DNA from: 2-01-FULL-45-10 sp964433975 | GTDB lineage: Bacteria; Omnitrophota; Gorgyraeia; 2-01-FULL-45-10 | Length of the DNA: 17,689 bases | Direction: 5' to 3' | Assembly: GCA_964433975.1 (NCBI GenBank) | Contig: CAYSSS010000031.1 | Coordinates: forward strand, 1-17,689 | Part shown: piece by piece, positions 1-6,475 of the stretch | Numbering within the stretch: position 1 is the first letter of the stretch | Layout of the letters: each line of letters opens with the position of its first letter | The notes under the pieces: generated by a model | Told to the model about the DNA's origin: nothing | Database searches by the model: none | What the model saw: only the letters and a program-made list of their open reading frames with translations | Program-made: the position numbers and the translations under genes

Positions 1-309
1 GGCCGTCAATGCGGTATTTTTATCAATGATCTTGTCGGGTATGCCTATCTTGCCTATATCGTGCATCATGCTGGCATAACGTATGATCAATATCTCTTCG
101 AACGGCAGGCCCATCGACTTCGCTATGGCTGTGGAACAATCGCTTACCCTCCTGACGTGCCCGCCTATGCCGGGGTCCCTGTATTCGGCGGTGATGGCAA
201 GGCGTACGAACATATCTTCGTACGCCTCCTTGATCTCGCAGTGAGAGGCCTTCAGCTTCTCATAGGCCCTCTTAAGGTCGTCTTGAGATCTCTTTCTCCT
301 GTCCTTCAT
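1..309 (-). CDS. HD-GYP domain protein, N-terminal part (cut by window edge)
   Basis: The first 103 codons of a probable cyclic-di-GMP phosphodiesterase; the rest lies outside the window. Residues 5-32 are charged and probably a short coiled coil. The HD-GYP domain starts near residue 33 and shows AEYRDPGIGGHVRRV (His51) and then MMHDIGKIGIPD with the metal-binding His83-Asp84. The GYP motif itself would fall beyond the edge and cannot be checked. There is no membrane segment or sensory domain before the catalytic domain, so the protein is probably cytoplasmic and may depend on a partner for its signal. It starts 7 nt after the stop of the zinc-ribbon gene, so the two are almost certainly co-transcribed; there is only a weak AGAAG-type ribosome site inside that gene's end. 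HD-GYP proteins hydrolyse c-di-GMP to pGpG or GMP; this function is inferred from the family. Confidence 0.85.
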   Translation of the reverse strand, partial: MKDRRKRSQDDLKRAYEKLKASHCEIKEAYEDMFVRLAITAEYRDPGIGGHVRRVSDCSTAIAKSMGLPFEEILIIRYASMMHDIGKIGIPDKIIDKNTALTA

Positions 310-316
310 ATGTTTA

Positions 317-766
317 CTATTTTTTCTTCTTTTTGGAGGCCGGTTTACGCTTTGGGGCGGGCTTCTTCCGCTCAACGGCTTCCGGCTTAATAAGATGGGC
401 CGGTTGCGCGGGAGCCGCGACTCTTGGCCTGTTATCGGGCCCTGCCTTAAATGGGCTGCGGGCCTTACGCTTTGAAAAGCAATCTTTGCAGTATACCGGG
501 CGTTCACCGCTCGGCTTAAAAGGGACCTCGCACTGCTTCTTGCAGTCCGCGCAGATAGCCCTGTGCAGGACCCTTTCCCTGAAGCCGTTATCCTGCTTTC
601 TATCGCTCTGATTGTATCCTTGACCGGGTTGCTGAAAAGGTCTCACCGCGGGCTGCCTGGCCGAAGACTTGCTGATCAACGTATCTATCTTCCTGTCTAT
701 AATAGCTATCTGTTCCTGCATCCTGTGGATCAGTTCCGCCACATCCGGCTTCGGATCTTTTTTCAT
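317..766 (-). CDS. CxxC-x17-CxxC zinc-ribbon protein
   Basis: A 149-residue soluble protein. Residues 8-34 form a predicted amphipathic or coiled-coil helix, residues 35-62 are polar linker, and residues 69-100 hold a four-cysteine cluster: Cys72, Cys75, Cys93 and Cys96, with exactly 17 residues between the two pairs. This matches the small CxxC-x17-CxxC domain known from many candidate-phylum genomes, with the typical ALHRAxCAxC start and PVYCxDC end. The tail (residues 101-149) is rich in Pro, Ala and Lys and ends in five lysines, which suggests nucleic-acid contact. Zinc binding is inferred from the cysteines; the biological role is unknown. The AGGAAAGAGG ribosome site ends a few bases before the ATG. 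It lies between a holin-like membrane protein and an HD-GYP protein in one tight run. Confidence 0.85.
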   Translation of the reverse strand: MKKDPKPDVAELIHRMQEQIAIIDRKIDTLISKSSARQPAVRPFQQPGQGYNQSDRKQDNGFRERVLHRAICADCKKQCEVPFKPSGERPVYCKDCFSKRKARSPFKAGPDNRPRVAAPAQPAHLIKPEAVERKKPAPKRKPASKKKKK

Positions 767-796
767 AACGACCTCTTTCCTTAATTTATACTGGTC

Positions 797-1243
797 CTAT
801 TCTACCTTACCTTCCACATCTATAACGCCGTCTTCGTCTATTGGTAAACGACCGGTACCGGTTGAACGGAACGAACCGGATCCTATATTGATCTTTGGCG
901 TGAGCATAAAGCTTAAGAGTGAGCTTATTATGCTGAACAACAGAGCCGCCCAGAACGCGCTCCAGAAACCGGCGACTACAAAGCCCGGGATAAATTTCGT
1001 GGCGAGATAGAATAGGTATCCGTTTATGATGAGCGTAAAGAATCCGAACGTGAAGATCGTGAGAGGCAGTGTAACTATCAATATGAACGGCCTTATGAAA
1101 GCGTTTAAGAGCCCCAGTATTAGGGCCGCGACAAAGACGGTCCGCATGTTGTCGATGCTGACCCCCGCGATCACGTGTATGACCACGAGCAGCGCTATCA
1201 CATTTATGAACCACTTTATAAGAAATTTCACCATATCGGCCAT
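797..1243 (-). CDS. Phage-holin family 4 / YvlD-like membrane protein
   Basis: A 148-residue integral membrane protein with about four hydrophobic segments (near residues 6-27, 34-53, 54-78 and 86-113) and a polar acidic tail that ends DVEGKVE. The segment LGLLNAFIRPFILIVTLPLT followed by IFTFGFFTLIINGYL is the signature of the YvlD/Phage_holin_4_2 family (formerly DUF360), common in bacterial chromosomes and not by itself evidence of phage. I chose the ATG at 1243 because AGAAAG lies just upstream. The reading frame stays open 28 codons further, but that stretch is not family-like and overlaps a promoter candidate. A second ATG three codons in is possible. Function is unknown; membrane or envelope-stress roles have been proposed for relatives. 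Confidence 0.85.
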   Translation of the reverse strand: MADMVKFLIKWFINVIALLVVIHVIAGVSIDNMRTVFVAALILGLLNAFIRPFILIVTLPLTIFTFGFFTLIINGYLFYLATKFIPGFVVAGFWSAFWAALLFSIISSLLSFMLTPKINIGSGSFRSTGTGRLPIDEDGVIDVEGKVE

Positions 1244-1256
1244 ATATTCTTTCTGT

Positions 1257-1286
1257 AGTATATCATCTCGGCATATAAACGGGCAA
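1257..1286 (-). promoter_or_regulatory. Possible sigma70-type promoter for the holin-like operon
   Basis: Read on the minus strand this has TTGCCC, an 18-bp spacer and TATACT. The -10 lies only 13 nt from the ATG at 1243, so the transcript would have a leader of about seven bases and would miss part of the AGAAAG ribosome site. It is therefore a moderate candidate. Confidence 0.35.
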
Positions 1287-1424
1287 TACGATTCTTGAGG
1301 GCAAGCCCTTGCCAAAACCCGAACCATGTGGCATACTTGTAGTAGGCATATTGGAGGAGATGGAAACGATAGCGAAAGCCATCAGGCCTATCACCTGCAA
1401 AATGACCTTCAGAAACTTGGAGGT
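1263..1424 (-). pseudogene. Possible small membrane-peptide gene with a damaged start
   Basis: Between the lipoprotein stop and the holin-like gene there is an open frame on the minus strand from just after a TAG (1425-1427) to a TGA (1263-1265). It encodes TSKFLKVILQVIGLMAFAIV and goes on through SISSNMP to a Gly/Pro/His tail ending VYMPR, so a basic N-terminus followed by one hydrophobic helix. There is no ATG at the expected place: the bases there are AAAATAGACC, and removing one A would give AAAATGACC, an in-frame ATG. A purine-rich AGGAAGGG lies 11-18 bases upstream. Without repair, possible starts are TTG at 1400 or ATG at 1382 (39 residues). It could be a decayed gene, a sequencing error, or chance; I do not recognise a family. 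Confidence 0.3.
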
Positions 1425-1482
1425 CTATTTTGTTTCTTGCCCTTCCTTTATCGGATTAGCCCTGTAAATATCCTCACCCCGC

Positions 1483-2034
1483 TCACAACAGCTGCAGCGC
1501 TACCGTAAGCGCGGTGACCAGCACCTGGCCGGCGATACTGATGACGTTCCTCGTATTATCGCGCCTCTCGAGCTCCGTTATGACGGAACTGATCGCGGTC
1601 AGATATATTATCCTGTCGGCGTTCTGTATCTCCGATAACTCTGGCGCTGAGTCCATCCGATAGACCTCGGCCCTCGGCAGCAGTGCATCGTACAATCTCT
1701 CAAGATCCCCGTCCTTCATCTTGGAAACATTCACCTTGTCGTATTTTATATTGAATATGCCGGACTTCTTGATATATGCCGACTTTCTCTTCTTCAGGAG
1801 CTTCAGGTACTCTTCGAGAGCAATGCTGCGGGCAACGCTGTCTTCCCAAACGTCGCTCTTGGAATTATATATGAGCACAACCGCCTTGAGGGCTTTGTCG
1901 TCATCGAGGTCCTTGAACTCCTTTACTTCTTTTCCTTCCACTTTATAGGTATGGGGATATCTCATAGTTGCGCAACCGGAGAGAACCGTGACAACAAGGA
2001 CCGGCAGGACCAGCAGCTTGATTAGAGCTCGCAT
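1483..2034 (-). CDS. Putative lipoprotein of unknown function
   Basis: A 183-residue protein with a short basic N-terminus, a hydrophobic stretch and the lipobox LSGC with the lipidated cysteine at residue 21, so it should be exported and anchored in a membrane. The mature part begins ATMRYPHTYKVEGKEVKEF and is highly charged and mostly helical, including a KSDVWEDSVARSIALEEYLK segment. The last 20 or so residues (ISIAGQVLVTALTVALQLL) are hydrophobic, which could be a membrane-associated helix. It follows tpx by 33 nt and probably belongs to the DUF1622-tpx operon. The ribosome site is weak. I do not recognise a family, so no function is assigned. Confidence 0.85.
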   Translation of the reverse strand: MRALIKLLVLPVLVVTVLSGCATMRYPHTYKVEGKEVKEFKDLDDDKALKAVVLIYNSKSDVWEDSVARSIALEEYLKLLKKRKSAYIKKSGIFNIKYDKVNVSKMKDGDLERLYDALLPRAEVYRMDSAPELSEIQNADRIIYLTAISSVITELERRDNTRNVISIAGQVLVTALTVALQLL

Positions 2035-2067
2035 ATCATTTGGCGGGATTTTCCCTGTATTTGACTG

Positions 2068-2580
2068 CTATACCAGTTTTTTTATCGCGGCAAGCGCCGC
2101 GTCGTGGTTCGGGGGCGAGGCGACCTCTTTCACGTATTCCGTATACGTCACCTTATCTTCTTTATCGATAAGGAATATCGCTCTGGCAAGAAGACGCAGC
2201 TCCTTTATCAGGACCCCGTAATTCGTTCCGAAGCTCGCGCTCCTGTGGTCAGAGAGGGTCTCGATCTTATTGATCTCGAATTCCTGGCAGAAACGCTTTT
2301 GCGCGAACGGAAGGTCCATGCTGATAAATATGATGACGAGATCCTTCGAAAGCTTGGACGCCTCGTCATTAAAGCGCTTGATCTCCGAATCGCATACCGG
2401 GGTGTCGAGCGACGGCACCGAGGCGATCAACTTTATCTTACCCTTGAAGTCGGAGAGCGTCTTCTCTTTTAGTTCGTTATCGAGTACGCTGAAATCATTC
2501 GCCTTTTGACCCGGCCTTACCTCGGCTCCGATCAAAGTGACGGGTCCTCCCTTTAAAGTTACAACTCCTTCTCTTTCCAT
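2068..2580 (-). CDS. tpx: Thiol peroxidase (atypical 2-Cys peroxiredoxin)
   Basis: A 170-residue peroxiredoxin of the Tpx group, which reduces hydrogen peroxide and organic hydroperoxides with thioredoxin as electron donor. The N-terminus has the Tpx-type LKGGPVTLIGAEVRPGQKA hairpin. The active site reads PSLDTPVCDSE with the peroxidatic Cys63 and its Thr/Asp partners, and Cys98 in KRFCQEFE is the resolving cysteine, the spacing seen in E. coli Tpx (61 and 95). YTEYVKEVASPPNHDAAL is the usual C-terminal segment. I start at the ATG at 2580, which has GGGAGAG just upstream; the frame runs on to 2709, but that part has no Tpx similarity and overlaps another small gene. Its operon includes membrane and lipoprotein genes, which suggests defence against peroxide at the envelope. 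Confidence 0.95.
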   Translation of the reverse strand: MEREGVVTLKGGPVTLIGAEVRPGQKANDFSVLDNELKEKTLSDFKGKIKLIASVPSLDTPVCDSEIKRFNDEASKLSKDLVIIFISMDLPFAQKRFCQEFEINKIETLSDHRSASFGTNYGVLIKELRLLARAIFLIDKEDKVTYTEYVKEVASPPNHDAALAAIKKLV

Positions 2581-2645
2581 AAAGCTCTCCCTATATTTTA
2601 TTTTGCCTAAGCTTACTTTGCAGGTGCGGCAACCGGCGTCCCGGG

Positions 2646-2795
2646 TCACTTCGCTAATAGTATCACTATTATGAGGACCAGTATAGCCACTATTCCCCAG
2701 AGAGACCATTTTACCCTGGATATCTGCCTGTCGGCATGCGCTACCCAGCTGTGCATCTCCTTTAATTCGTGCAGTATGTGTTCTTCCTGGCTCAT
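2646..2795 (-). CDS. Small single-span membrane protein (49 aa)
   Basis: A short gene with a good AAAGGAG ribosome site eight bases before the ATG. The product begins MSQEEHILHELKEMHSWVAH, a charged helix of about 30 residues, and ends with one strongly hydrophobic segment, LWGIVAILVLIIVILLAK. This gives a tail-anchored layout with the N-terminus probably in the cytoplasm. It sits 19 nt after the DUF1622 stop and 65 nt before tpx, in line with the operon. The larger frame that covers this region in another register is an upstream extension of tpx and is not coding. The role is unknown; a small regulator or assembly partner of the neighbouring membrane protein is a guess. Confidence 0.72.
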   Translation of the reverse strand: MSQEEHILHELKEMHSWVAHADRQISRVKWSLWGIVAILVLIIVILLAK

Positions 2796-2814
2796 GACGC
2801 GTCTCCTTTATCGG

Positions 2815-3144
2815 TTAGCCCGTGCTCTTGTTCTCCATCTCTTTGGTTAAAAAGAAACTTATGACCGTTCTTATGGCTACCATCGATCCCAGGACCGCCA
2901 GCTCCTGAAGCGTGGGCCTTACGAGGGTGCGGATTATATCGGCGCCGATCATATATTCCAGTCCCATCAAAAGGTAAAATCCCAGATGATGTCTTATAAG
3001 CGCCTTCTTCGCGAAAGAGGCGCCGCCTAAGAACCTCTTAAATTCCAGCGAACAGAGATCGAACGCGGATATAAGAGATCCCCAAATTATGATGATAACT
3101 CCGATGGATCCGATACCCATCGATACGACATCGATTATCTGCAT
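2815..3144 (-). CDS. DUF1622 family membrane protein
   Basis: A 109-residue inner-membrane protein with about three hydrophobic segments (near residues 7-27, 50-68 and 76-99). The pattern of a first helix ending in WGSLISAF, then RHHLGFYLLMGLEYMIGADI and RTLVRPTLQELAVLG, then VAIRTVISFFL, matches the DUF1622 family, whose function is not known. The start is ATGCAG at 3144, five bases after AAGGAG; the GTG two codons earlier would overlap that site. A convincing promoter lies 36 nt upstream, so this is probably the first gene of the operon that continues with the 49-residue membrane protein, tpx and a lipoprotein. Confidence 0.85.
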   Translation of the reverse strand: MQIIDVVSMGIGSIGVIIIIWGSLISAFDLCSLEFKRFLGGASFAKKALIRHHLGFYLLMGLEYMIGADIIRTLVRPTLQELAVLGSMVAIRTVISFFLTKEMENKSTG

Positions 3145-3179
3145 ATTCACTCCTTCACTTTTACAGGTAACCAGATAAT

Positions 3180-3208
3180 ATTGTACAGGATACCCGCGTT
3201 ATAGGCAA
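3180..3208 (-). promoter_or_regulatory. Sigma70-type promoter of the DUF1622-tpx operon
   Basis: On the minus strand: TTGCCT, a 17-bp spacer and TACAAT, followed by a leader of about 30 nt with AAGGAG before the DUF1622 start. The 104-nt gap between the DUF1622 gene and the repeat-protein gene upstream shows no clear terminator. Confidence 0.55.
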
Positions 3209-3248
3209 AGCAATAAATCGGTACCATTCTATCCAAAACAGGGATTGG

Positions 3249-3917
3249 TCAGAATGACCAGTTCACAAGTATCATGAACTCCATCGGTTCCTTGTTGCCG
3301 TTGTAGTTGCCGAGGCCTATCTGAAGGCCATCCAGGGACTTCGTATAGTTTACTATCCCCAGCTGTAATCCGTGCATCTCGCCGGCATAGTTGACGAACC
3401 CGGCCTGACAACCCTTAAACGAGCTCTCGCTGTAATTCACTATTCCCAACTCTCCACCCACAGATTGGGTCTTGGAGACATTAACAACGCCGGCCTGTAT
3501 CCCGTGTATGAAACCTTCGGTCCAGTTAACTAGGCCCCACTGCAGACCGGAGAGATCGCCTTCCGTGACATTGACCATGCCATACTGCAGTCCGACGAAA
3601 CGCTTCCCGGCATGATTGACAATACCGAGCTGACCGCCGTAGGCGGATCCCTCGACCCAGTTTCCGAGGCCTATCTCGACGCCGTTTACGTCCCCGGTGG
3701 CTCTGTTGACACCCAGCCATACAAGGCTCAGCCCGCTGACATCTTTATTGACTGTGTAGAACACGCTTAGACGCGCGCCCTTGATAGAATCCTCTTCCGG
3801 GACGAGCTGGACCGGATTGAATAACGCCAGCTGAATAGGCTTCGTCTCTTCCGCTCGCGCGAACTGCGGCACCGCGATCAGACATAGCATGACTAAAACC
3901 AAAATCCTCTTCACCAT
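3249..3917 (-). CDS. Secreted surface-repeat protein (LA_2272-like)
   Basis: A 222-residue exported protein. The start MVKRILVLVMLCLIAV is a clear signal peptide with a likely cleavage after ARA (near residue 23); this ATG follows AAAGGGGGG by three bases, which favours it over the ATG five codons earlier. From about residue 60 the protein is made of seven or eight imperfect repeats of 20-22 residues with the core G-[LIV]-[QE]-x-G-[LIM]-[VG]-N, for example GLQYGMVNVTEG, GLQWGLVNWTEG, GIQAGVVNVSKT and GLQLGIVNYTKS. Such repeats occur in the LA_2272 family of surface proteins and should form a regular beta structure. The protein ends in NWSF, an outer-membrane-like terminal Phe. It lies 34 nt after nnrE. 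No enzymatic function is suggested. Confidence 0.8.
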   Translation of the reverse strand: MVKRILVLVMLCLIAVPQFARAEETKPIQLALFNPVQLVPEEDSIKGARLSVFYTVNKDVSGLSLVWLGVNRATGDVNGVEIGLGNWVEGSAYGGQLGIVNHAGKRFVGLQYGMVNVTEGDLSGLQWGLVNWTEGFIHGIQAGVVNVSKTQSVGGELGIVNYSESSFKGCQAGFVNYAGEMHGLQLGIVNYTKSLDGLQIGLGNYNGNKEPMEFMILVNWSF

Positions 3918-3951
3918 AAACCCCCCTTTCATTTATTTTCTTAGTAACAGT

Positions 3952-4617
3952 TCAACTATGGCCGACAAAAGGTTTATGCGCGGGGAATCCCAGGTCCTTT
4001 ACTATGACCTTACCGCATCGCCCGGGACCTTCACCTTTGGTCATCCCGCGTTTCCTGGCTACAAAGGTCACCGTTCTGTCGGCCCTTATACAGGCCCCCA
4101 GCGCTTTTCCGGTATCCGCGTCCAGGCCCGACGGGATATCGACCGAGACTATGCGGGCACCCGAGGAGTTGATCAGCTCGATCAGGTCTTTATAGAAACC
4201 TTCTATCTTACCCTTAAGTCCGACCCCAAATATCGCGTCCACGATCAGGTCGTACCGGCCGACCTTTCTCTTCAAGAGACCGAGATCCTTCCGGCCTATC
4301 CCGTTTATCTTATGTTTTAGCTTTAAAAGTATCTTGAGATTGAGCCTTGCTTCGCCCCGGGGCGCGGACCTTCGGCCAGCCAGGAATATATCCGGCTTAA
4401 GCCCGCCGGCGATAAGATGCCTCGCGCAGACAAAACCATCACCGCCGTTATTTCCTTTACCGCAGAATAAGGCTATCCTTCTCTTTTTCGACCTCATCAC
4501 CTCATCGGCAACGGCCCTTCCAGCATTCTCCATCAGGGTTAGCGTGGAAAGACCGCAGACTTCCCTTGCTCTTTTATCGAGGAGTTTTGCCTGAGAGGCC
4601 GTTATGGATCTCATCAT
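3952..4617 (-). CDS. nnrE: NAD(P)H-hydrate epimerase (YjeF N-terminal domain only)
   Basis: A 221-residue Rossmann-like enzyme that interconverts the R and S forms of hydrated NAD(P)H so that the S-specific dehydratase can repair them. Landmarks are the N-terminal ITASQAKLLDKRAREV, the conserved LMENAGRAVADEV, the loop CGKGNNGGDGFVCARHL, the YDLIVDAIFGVGLKG segment and VSVDIPSGLDADTG with its catalytic Asp. Many bacteria fuse this domain to the ADP-dependent dehydratase NnrD; here the protein stops after the epimerase domain and no dehydratase is in the window. The start is an ATG-ATG pair with no clear ribosome site, and there is a 134-nt gap behind pdc, so it may have its own weak promoter or depend on readthrough. 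Confidence 0.9.
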   Translation of the reverse strand: MMRSITASQAKLLDKRAREVCGLSTLTLMENAGRAVADEVMRSKKRRIALFCGKGNNGGDGFVCARHLIAGGLKPDIFLAGRRSAPRGEARLNLKILLKLKHKINGIGRKDLGLLKRKVGRYDLIVDAIFGVGLKGKIEGFYKDLIELINSSGARIVSVDIPSGLDADTGKALGACIRADRTVTFVARKRGMTKGEGPGRCGKVIVKDLGFPAHKPFVGHS

Positions 4618-4751
4618 ATATTAAAGGTGACTTGCCTTGTAAAATCTCTAACTCATCGCGCAGGTGCCGCCGACCCTGCTAGTATAGTGTTCTTTGGCTT
4701 TCTCTTTACTCATATATTATTTATCTTTTTGGGAATCAGCGTCGTAGGCCG
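4618..4751 (-). other. Gap between pdc and nnrE with a possible short ORF
   Basis: No terminator with a T-tract is visible. A 21-codon frame (4648-4713, minus) begins MSKEKAKEHYTS and ends GTCAMS before a TAG, without a ribosome site. Its start resembles the helix that opens small cysteine-rich C_GCAxxG_C_C proteins, so it could be a gene remnant, but the match is short. A TATACT box (minus strand) sits inside it without a good -35. I see nothing else. Confidence 0.25.
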
Positions 4752-6419
4752 TCAGGGCATCTCTCGCTCATCGTCAAATCCATACATCTCCATCAGGCGG
4801 GAATGCATGATCTTCAGTCCACTCGAAAAATCCGTGCGGCCGGCGATGACCTCGATGTAGCAGGCTCTTCTTTCAGTTTGGGCTTTAGCCATAGCCTCGT
4901 CCAGCTCGGCGTTCGTAGCGGCTCTTGCCGTGAACCAGTCTTTACAGCCGAAAGCCGCGGGCAATGCCGTATAGTTCCACGGAGCCAGGTCGTTATACTG
5001 CATGTCCGGAGATCTTTCGAGCGCCCTCTCCACCATATAGCCGGAGTTGTTCAGCACAAATATGACAGGCCTTGCGCCGTAACGCCCCATATTGCCGAGT
5101 TCATTGGCCGTCATCTGGTGGGAACCTTCTCCCGTAAACAATACGGTGCGCCTTTTGGGCGCCGCCAGAGAGGTCCCGAACGCGCACCCTGTAGCAAAAC
5201 CTATGGAGCCCCACTGGCTCTGGCTGTAGAAAGTGGTGTTCCTGGGAAAGGGCAGCGCATTAACCGAGCTCTGGCTGCCGGTCTCGGCCACGACAATATC
5301 ACCTTCGCGGATAAAGTTGGCATATCGCGAATAGAGGCTCTCTACGCTTATCGGCGCCGTTGGTTCGCCCAGGATCGCTACCCTGGGCCTGGCCGACGCG
5401 GTGTATGGTTTTGCCGGCGCGGTGGTCACTTTCGCGAGGCCCGCCAATAGATCTTTAAGCTGCACAGGATTGTAAATGTCGCGCCCTATCCTGACGAAAT
5501 CTATATCTACGACGATGATCTTCTTCTCGTCCAGGTCATAGTCATACGCCAGCGTATTGAAGTCATTAAAGAAAGATCCACCCAGATTCAATACATAGTC
5601 AGATCCCTGCACCAGGTCCCGCACTATTGGGTTTGAATGGTTACCGCAATACATGCCCGCGAACTGCGGATGATCCTCCGACAGGACGGCCTTGTCCATG
5701 CCCATAGTGATAAACGCCCGACCTGATTTCTCTATTAGCGTTTGCAGCTCTTTCTCCAGCCGGAAACGGGCGATCTTGAAGGATGGCATGATCACGACAC
5801 GCTTATCGGAGTTCAATATGCCTTTGATGCGGTCCAGCGCTTTTGCCAGCTCTATCGGATCGGATTTGGGTTCGGAGTAAACAAGCACCTGCACTTCATT
5901 GACGGGTGCGAGCGCCATATCCTCCGCTACCAGGAGGTACGCGGGCTGGCTCTTCGTCTTGACGGCCACGATAACCCGCTCCATCTCATCAATGACATTG
6001 TCCGGGGTGAGGACAGAGCTCACGCAGGCGGCCGCCCCGGAAAGCGCGGAGAAATTCTGGAATACGCCGTCCCCCAATGTGTGATGAATGATCTTTTGGT
6101 TGCGCTGGTGGCGCATGGTAGGCATTCCGACCAGGTGGTAGACGGGAACATACTCCGCCTTCGCGCCCATTACGCCGTTTAAGGCGCTCAGCTCACCGAC
6201 GGCGTAAGTGGTGCAGAGCAGTGACGCTCCCCTGACCCGCGCGTACCCGTCCGCGGCGTAGGAAGCGTTCAGCTCGTTGGAACATCCGATCCACTTCACG
6301 GAAGGATGGGATACGATAGCGTCATTCAGGGGAAAAGAGAAGTCGCCGGGCACCCCGAAACATTCAGTGATTCCCAGTTTTGCCAGGCGGTCTACTATAT
6401 ACTTCGCTACTGTGGTCAT
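4752..6419 (-). CDS. pdc: Thiamine-diphosphate 2-keto-acid decarboxylase (pyruvate/indolepyruvate type)
   Basis: A 555-residue enzyme close to the usual 550-570 of pyruvate and indolepyruvate decarboxylases, which convert a 2-keto acid to an aldehyde and CO2 and take up a proton. Residues matching the Zymomonas enzyme are present at almost the same numbers: Asp26 (GVPGDFSF), Glu49 (SNELNASYAADGYAR) for cofactor activation, His112-His113 in KIIHHTLGDG, and Glu464 in NNSGYMVERAL. The diphosphate/metal motif is GEGS (430-433) to Asn458-Asn459. HHTLGDG is closer to indolepyruvate-type enzymes than to Zymomonas PDC, so the substrate (pyruvate, phenylpyruvate or branched keto acids) cannot be fixed from sequence. 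A ribosome site AAGGGATGG precedes the ATG. It follows gadB by 56 nt, last in the acid-resistance run, and a pyruvate kinase gene lies upstream of the run. Confidence 0.9.
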   Translation of the reverse strand: MTTVAKYIVDRLAKLGITECFGVPGDFSFPLNDAIVSHPSVKWIGCSNELNASYAADGYARVRGASLLCTTYAVGELSALNGVMGAKAEYVPVYHLVGMPTMRHQRNQKIIHHTLGDGVFQNFSALSGAAACVSSVLTPDNVIDEMERVIVAVKTKSQPAYLLVAEDMALAPVNEVQVLVYSEPKSDPIELAKALDRIKGILNSDKRVVIMPSFKIARFRLEKELQTLIEKSGRAFITMGMDKAVLSEDHPQFAGMYCGNHSNPIVRDLVQGSDYVLNLGGSFFNDFNTLAYDYDLDEKKIIVVDIDFVRIGRDIYNPVQLKDLLAGLAKVTTAPAKPYTASARPRVAILGEPTAPISVESLYSRYANFIREGDIVVAETGSQSSVNALPFPRNTTFYSQSQWGSIGFATGCAFGTSLAAPKRRTVLFTGEGSHQMTANELGNMGRYGARPVIFVLNNSGYMVERALERSPDMQYNDLAPWNYTALPAAFGCKDWFTARAATNAELDEAMAKAQTERRACYIEVIAGRTDFSSGLKIMHSRLMEMYGFDDEREMP

Positions 6420-6427
6420 ACCATCCC

Positions 6428-6468
6428 TTAATCTGATTAAAGTAATCAGGTTAGAATAATCAGATTAA
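6428..6468. repeat. Three palindromes with 14-bp period between gadB and pdc
   Basis: Three copies of TAATC-N-GATTA lie in the 56-nt gap: TTAATCTGATTAA centred on 6434, TAATCAGGTTA (one mismatch) centred on 6448, and TAATCAGATTA centred on 6462. The centres are exactly 14 bp apart. The outer copies also form an 11-bp perfect inverted repeat (6428-6438 with 6458-6468). The array ends a few bases before the pdc ribosome site. It could be an operator array for a dimeric regulator or an RNA structure that sets pdc expression relative to gadB. There is no T-tract, so it is not a normal terminator. Confidence 0.7.
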
Positions 6469-6475
6469 CTCTCTA

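Noticed and set aside
797..1243. Prophage holin
   Set aside because: The YvlD-like family is chromosomal in most bacteria and no other phage gene lies beside it; the ORF6N gene is 13 kb away.
1300..1313. GGCAAG/CTTGCC inverted repeat, as a terminator
   Set aside because: The loop would be two bases and there is no T-tract.
1444..1462. Riboswitch with GGGCTAA text
   Set aside because: No conserved core or stem beyond this short string; it is better explained as a duplicated leader and ribosome site.
2581..2709. N-terminal extension of thiol peroxidase
   Set aside because: The extra 43 residues have no Tpx similarity and overlap the 49-residue gene; ATG at 2580 has a good ribosome site.
4803..5450. 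A 215-codon plus-strand frame, and others at 9352-10110 and 7151-7870
   Set aside because: They are antisense shadows of pdc, glsA and gadB, which carry full catalytic motifs.
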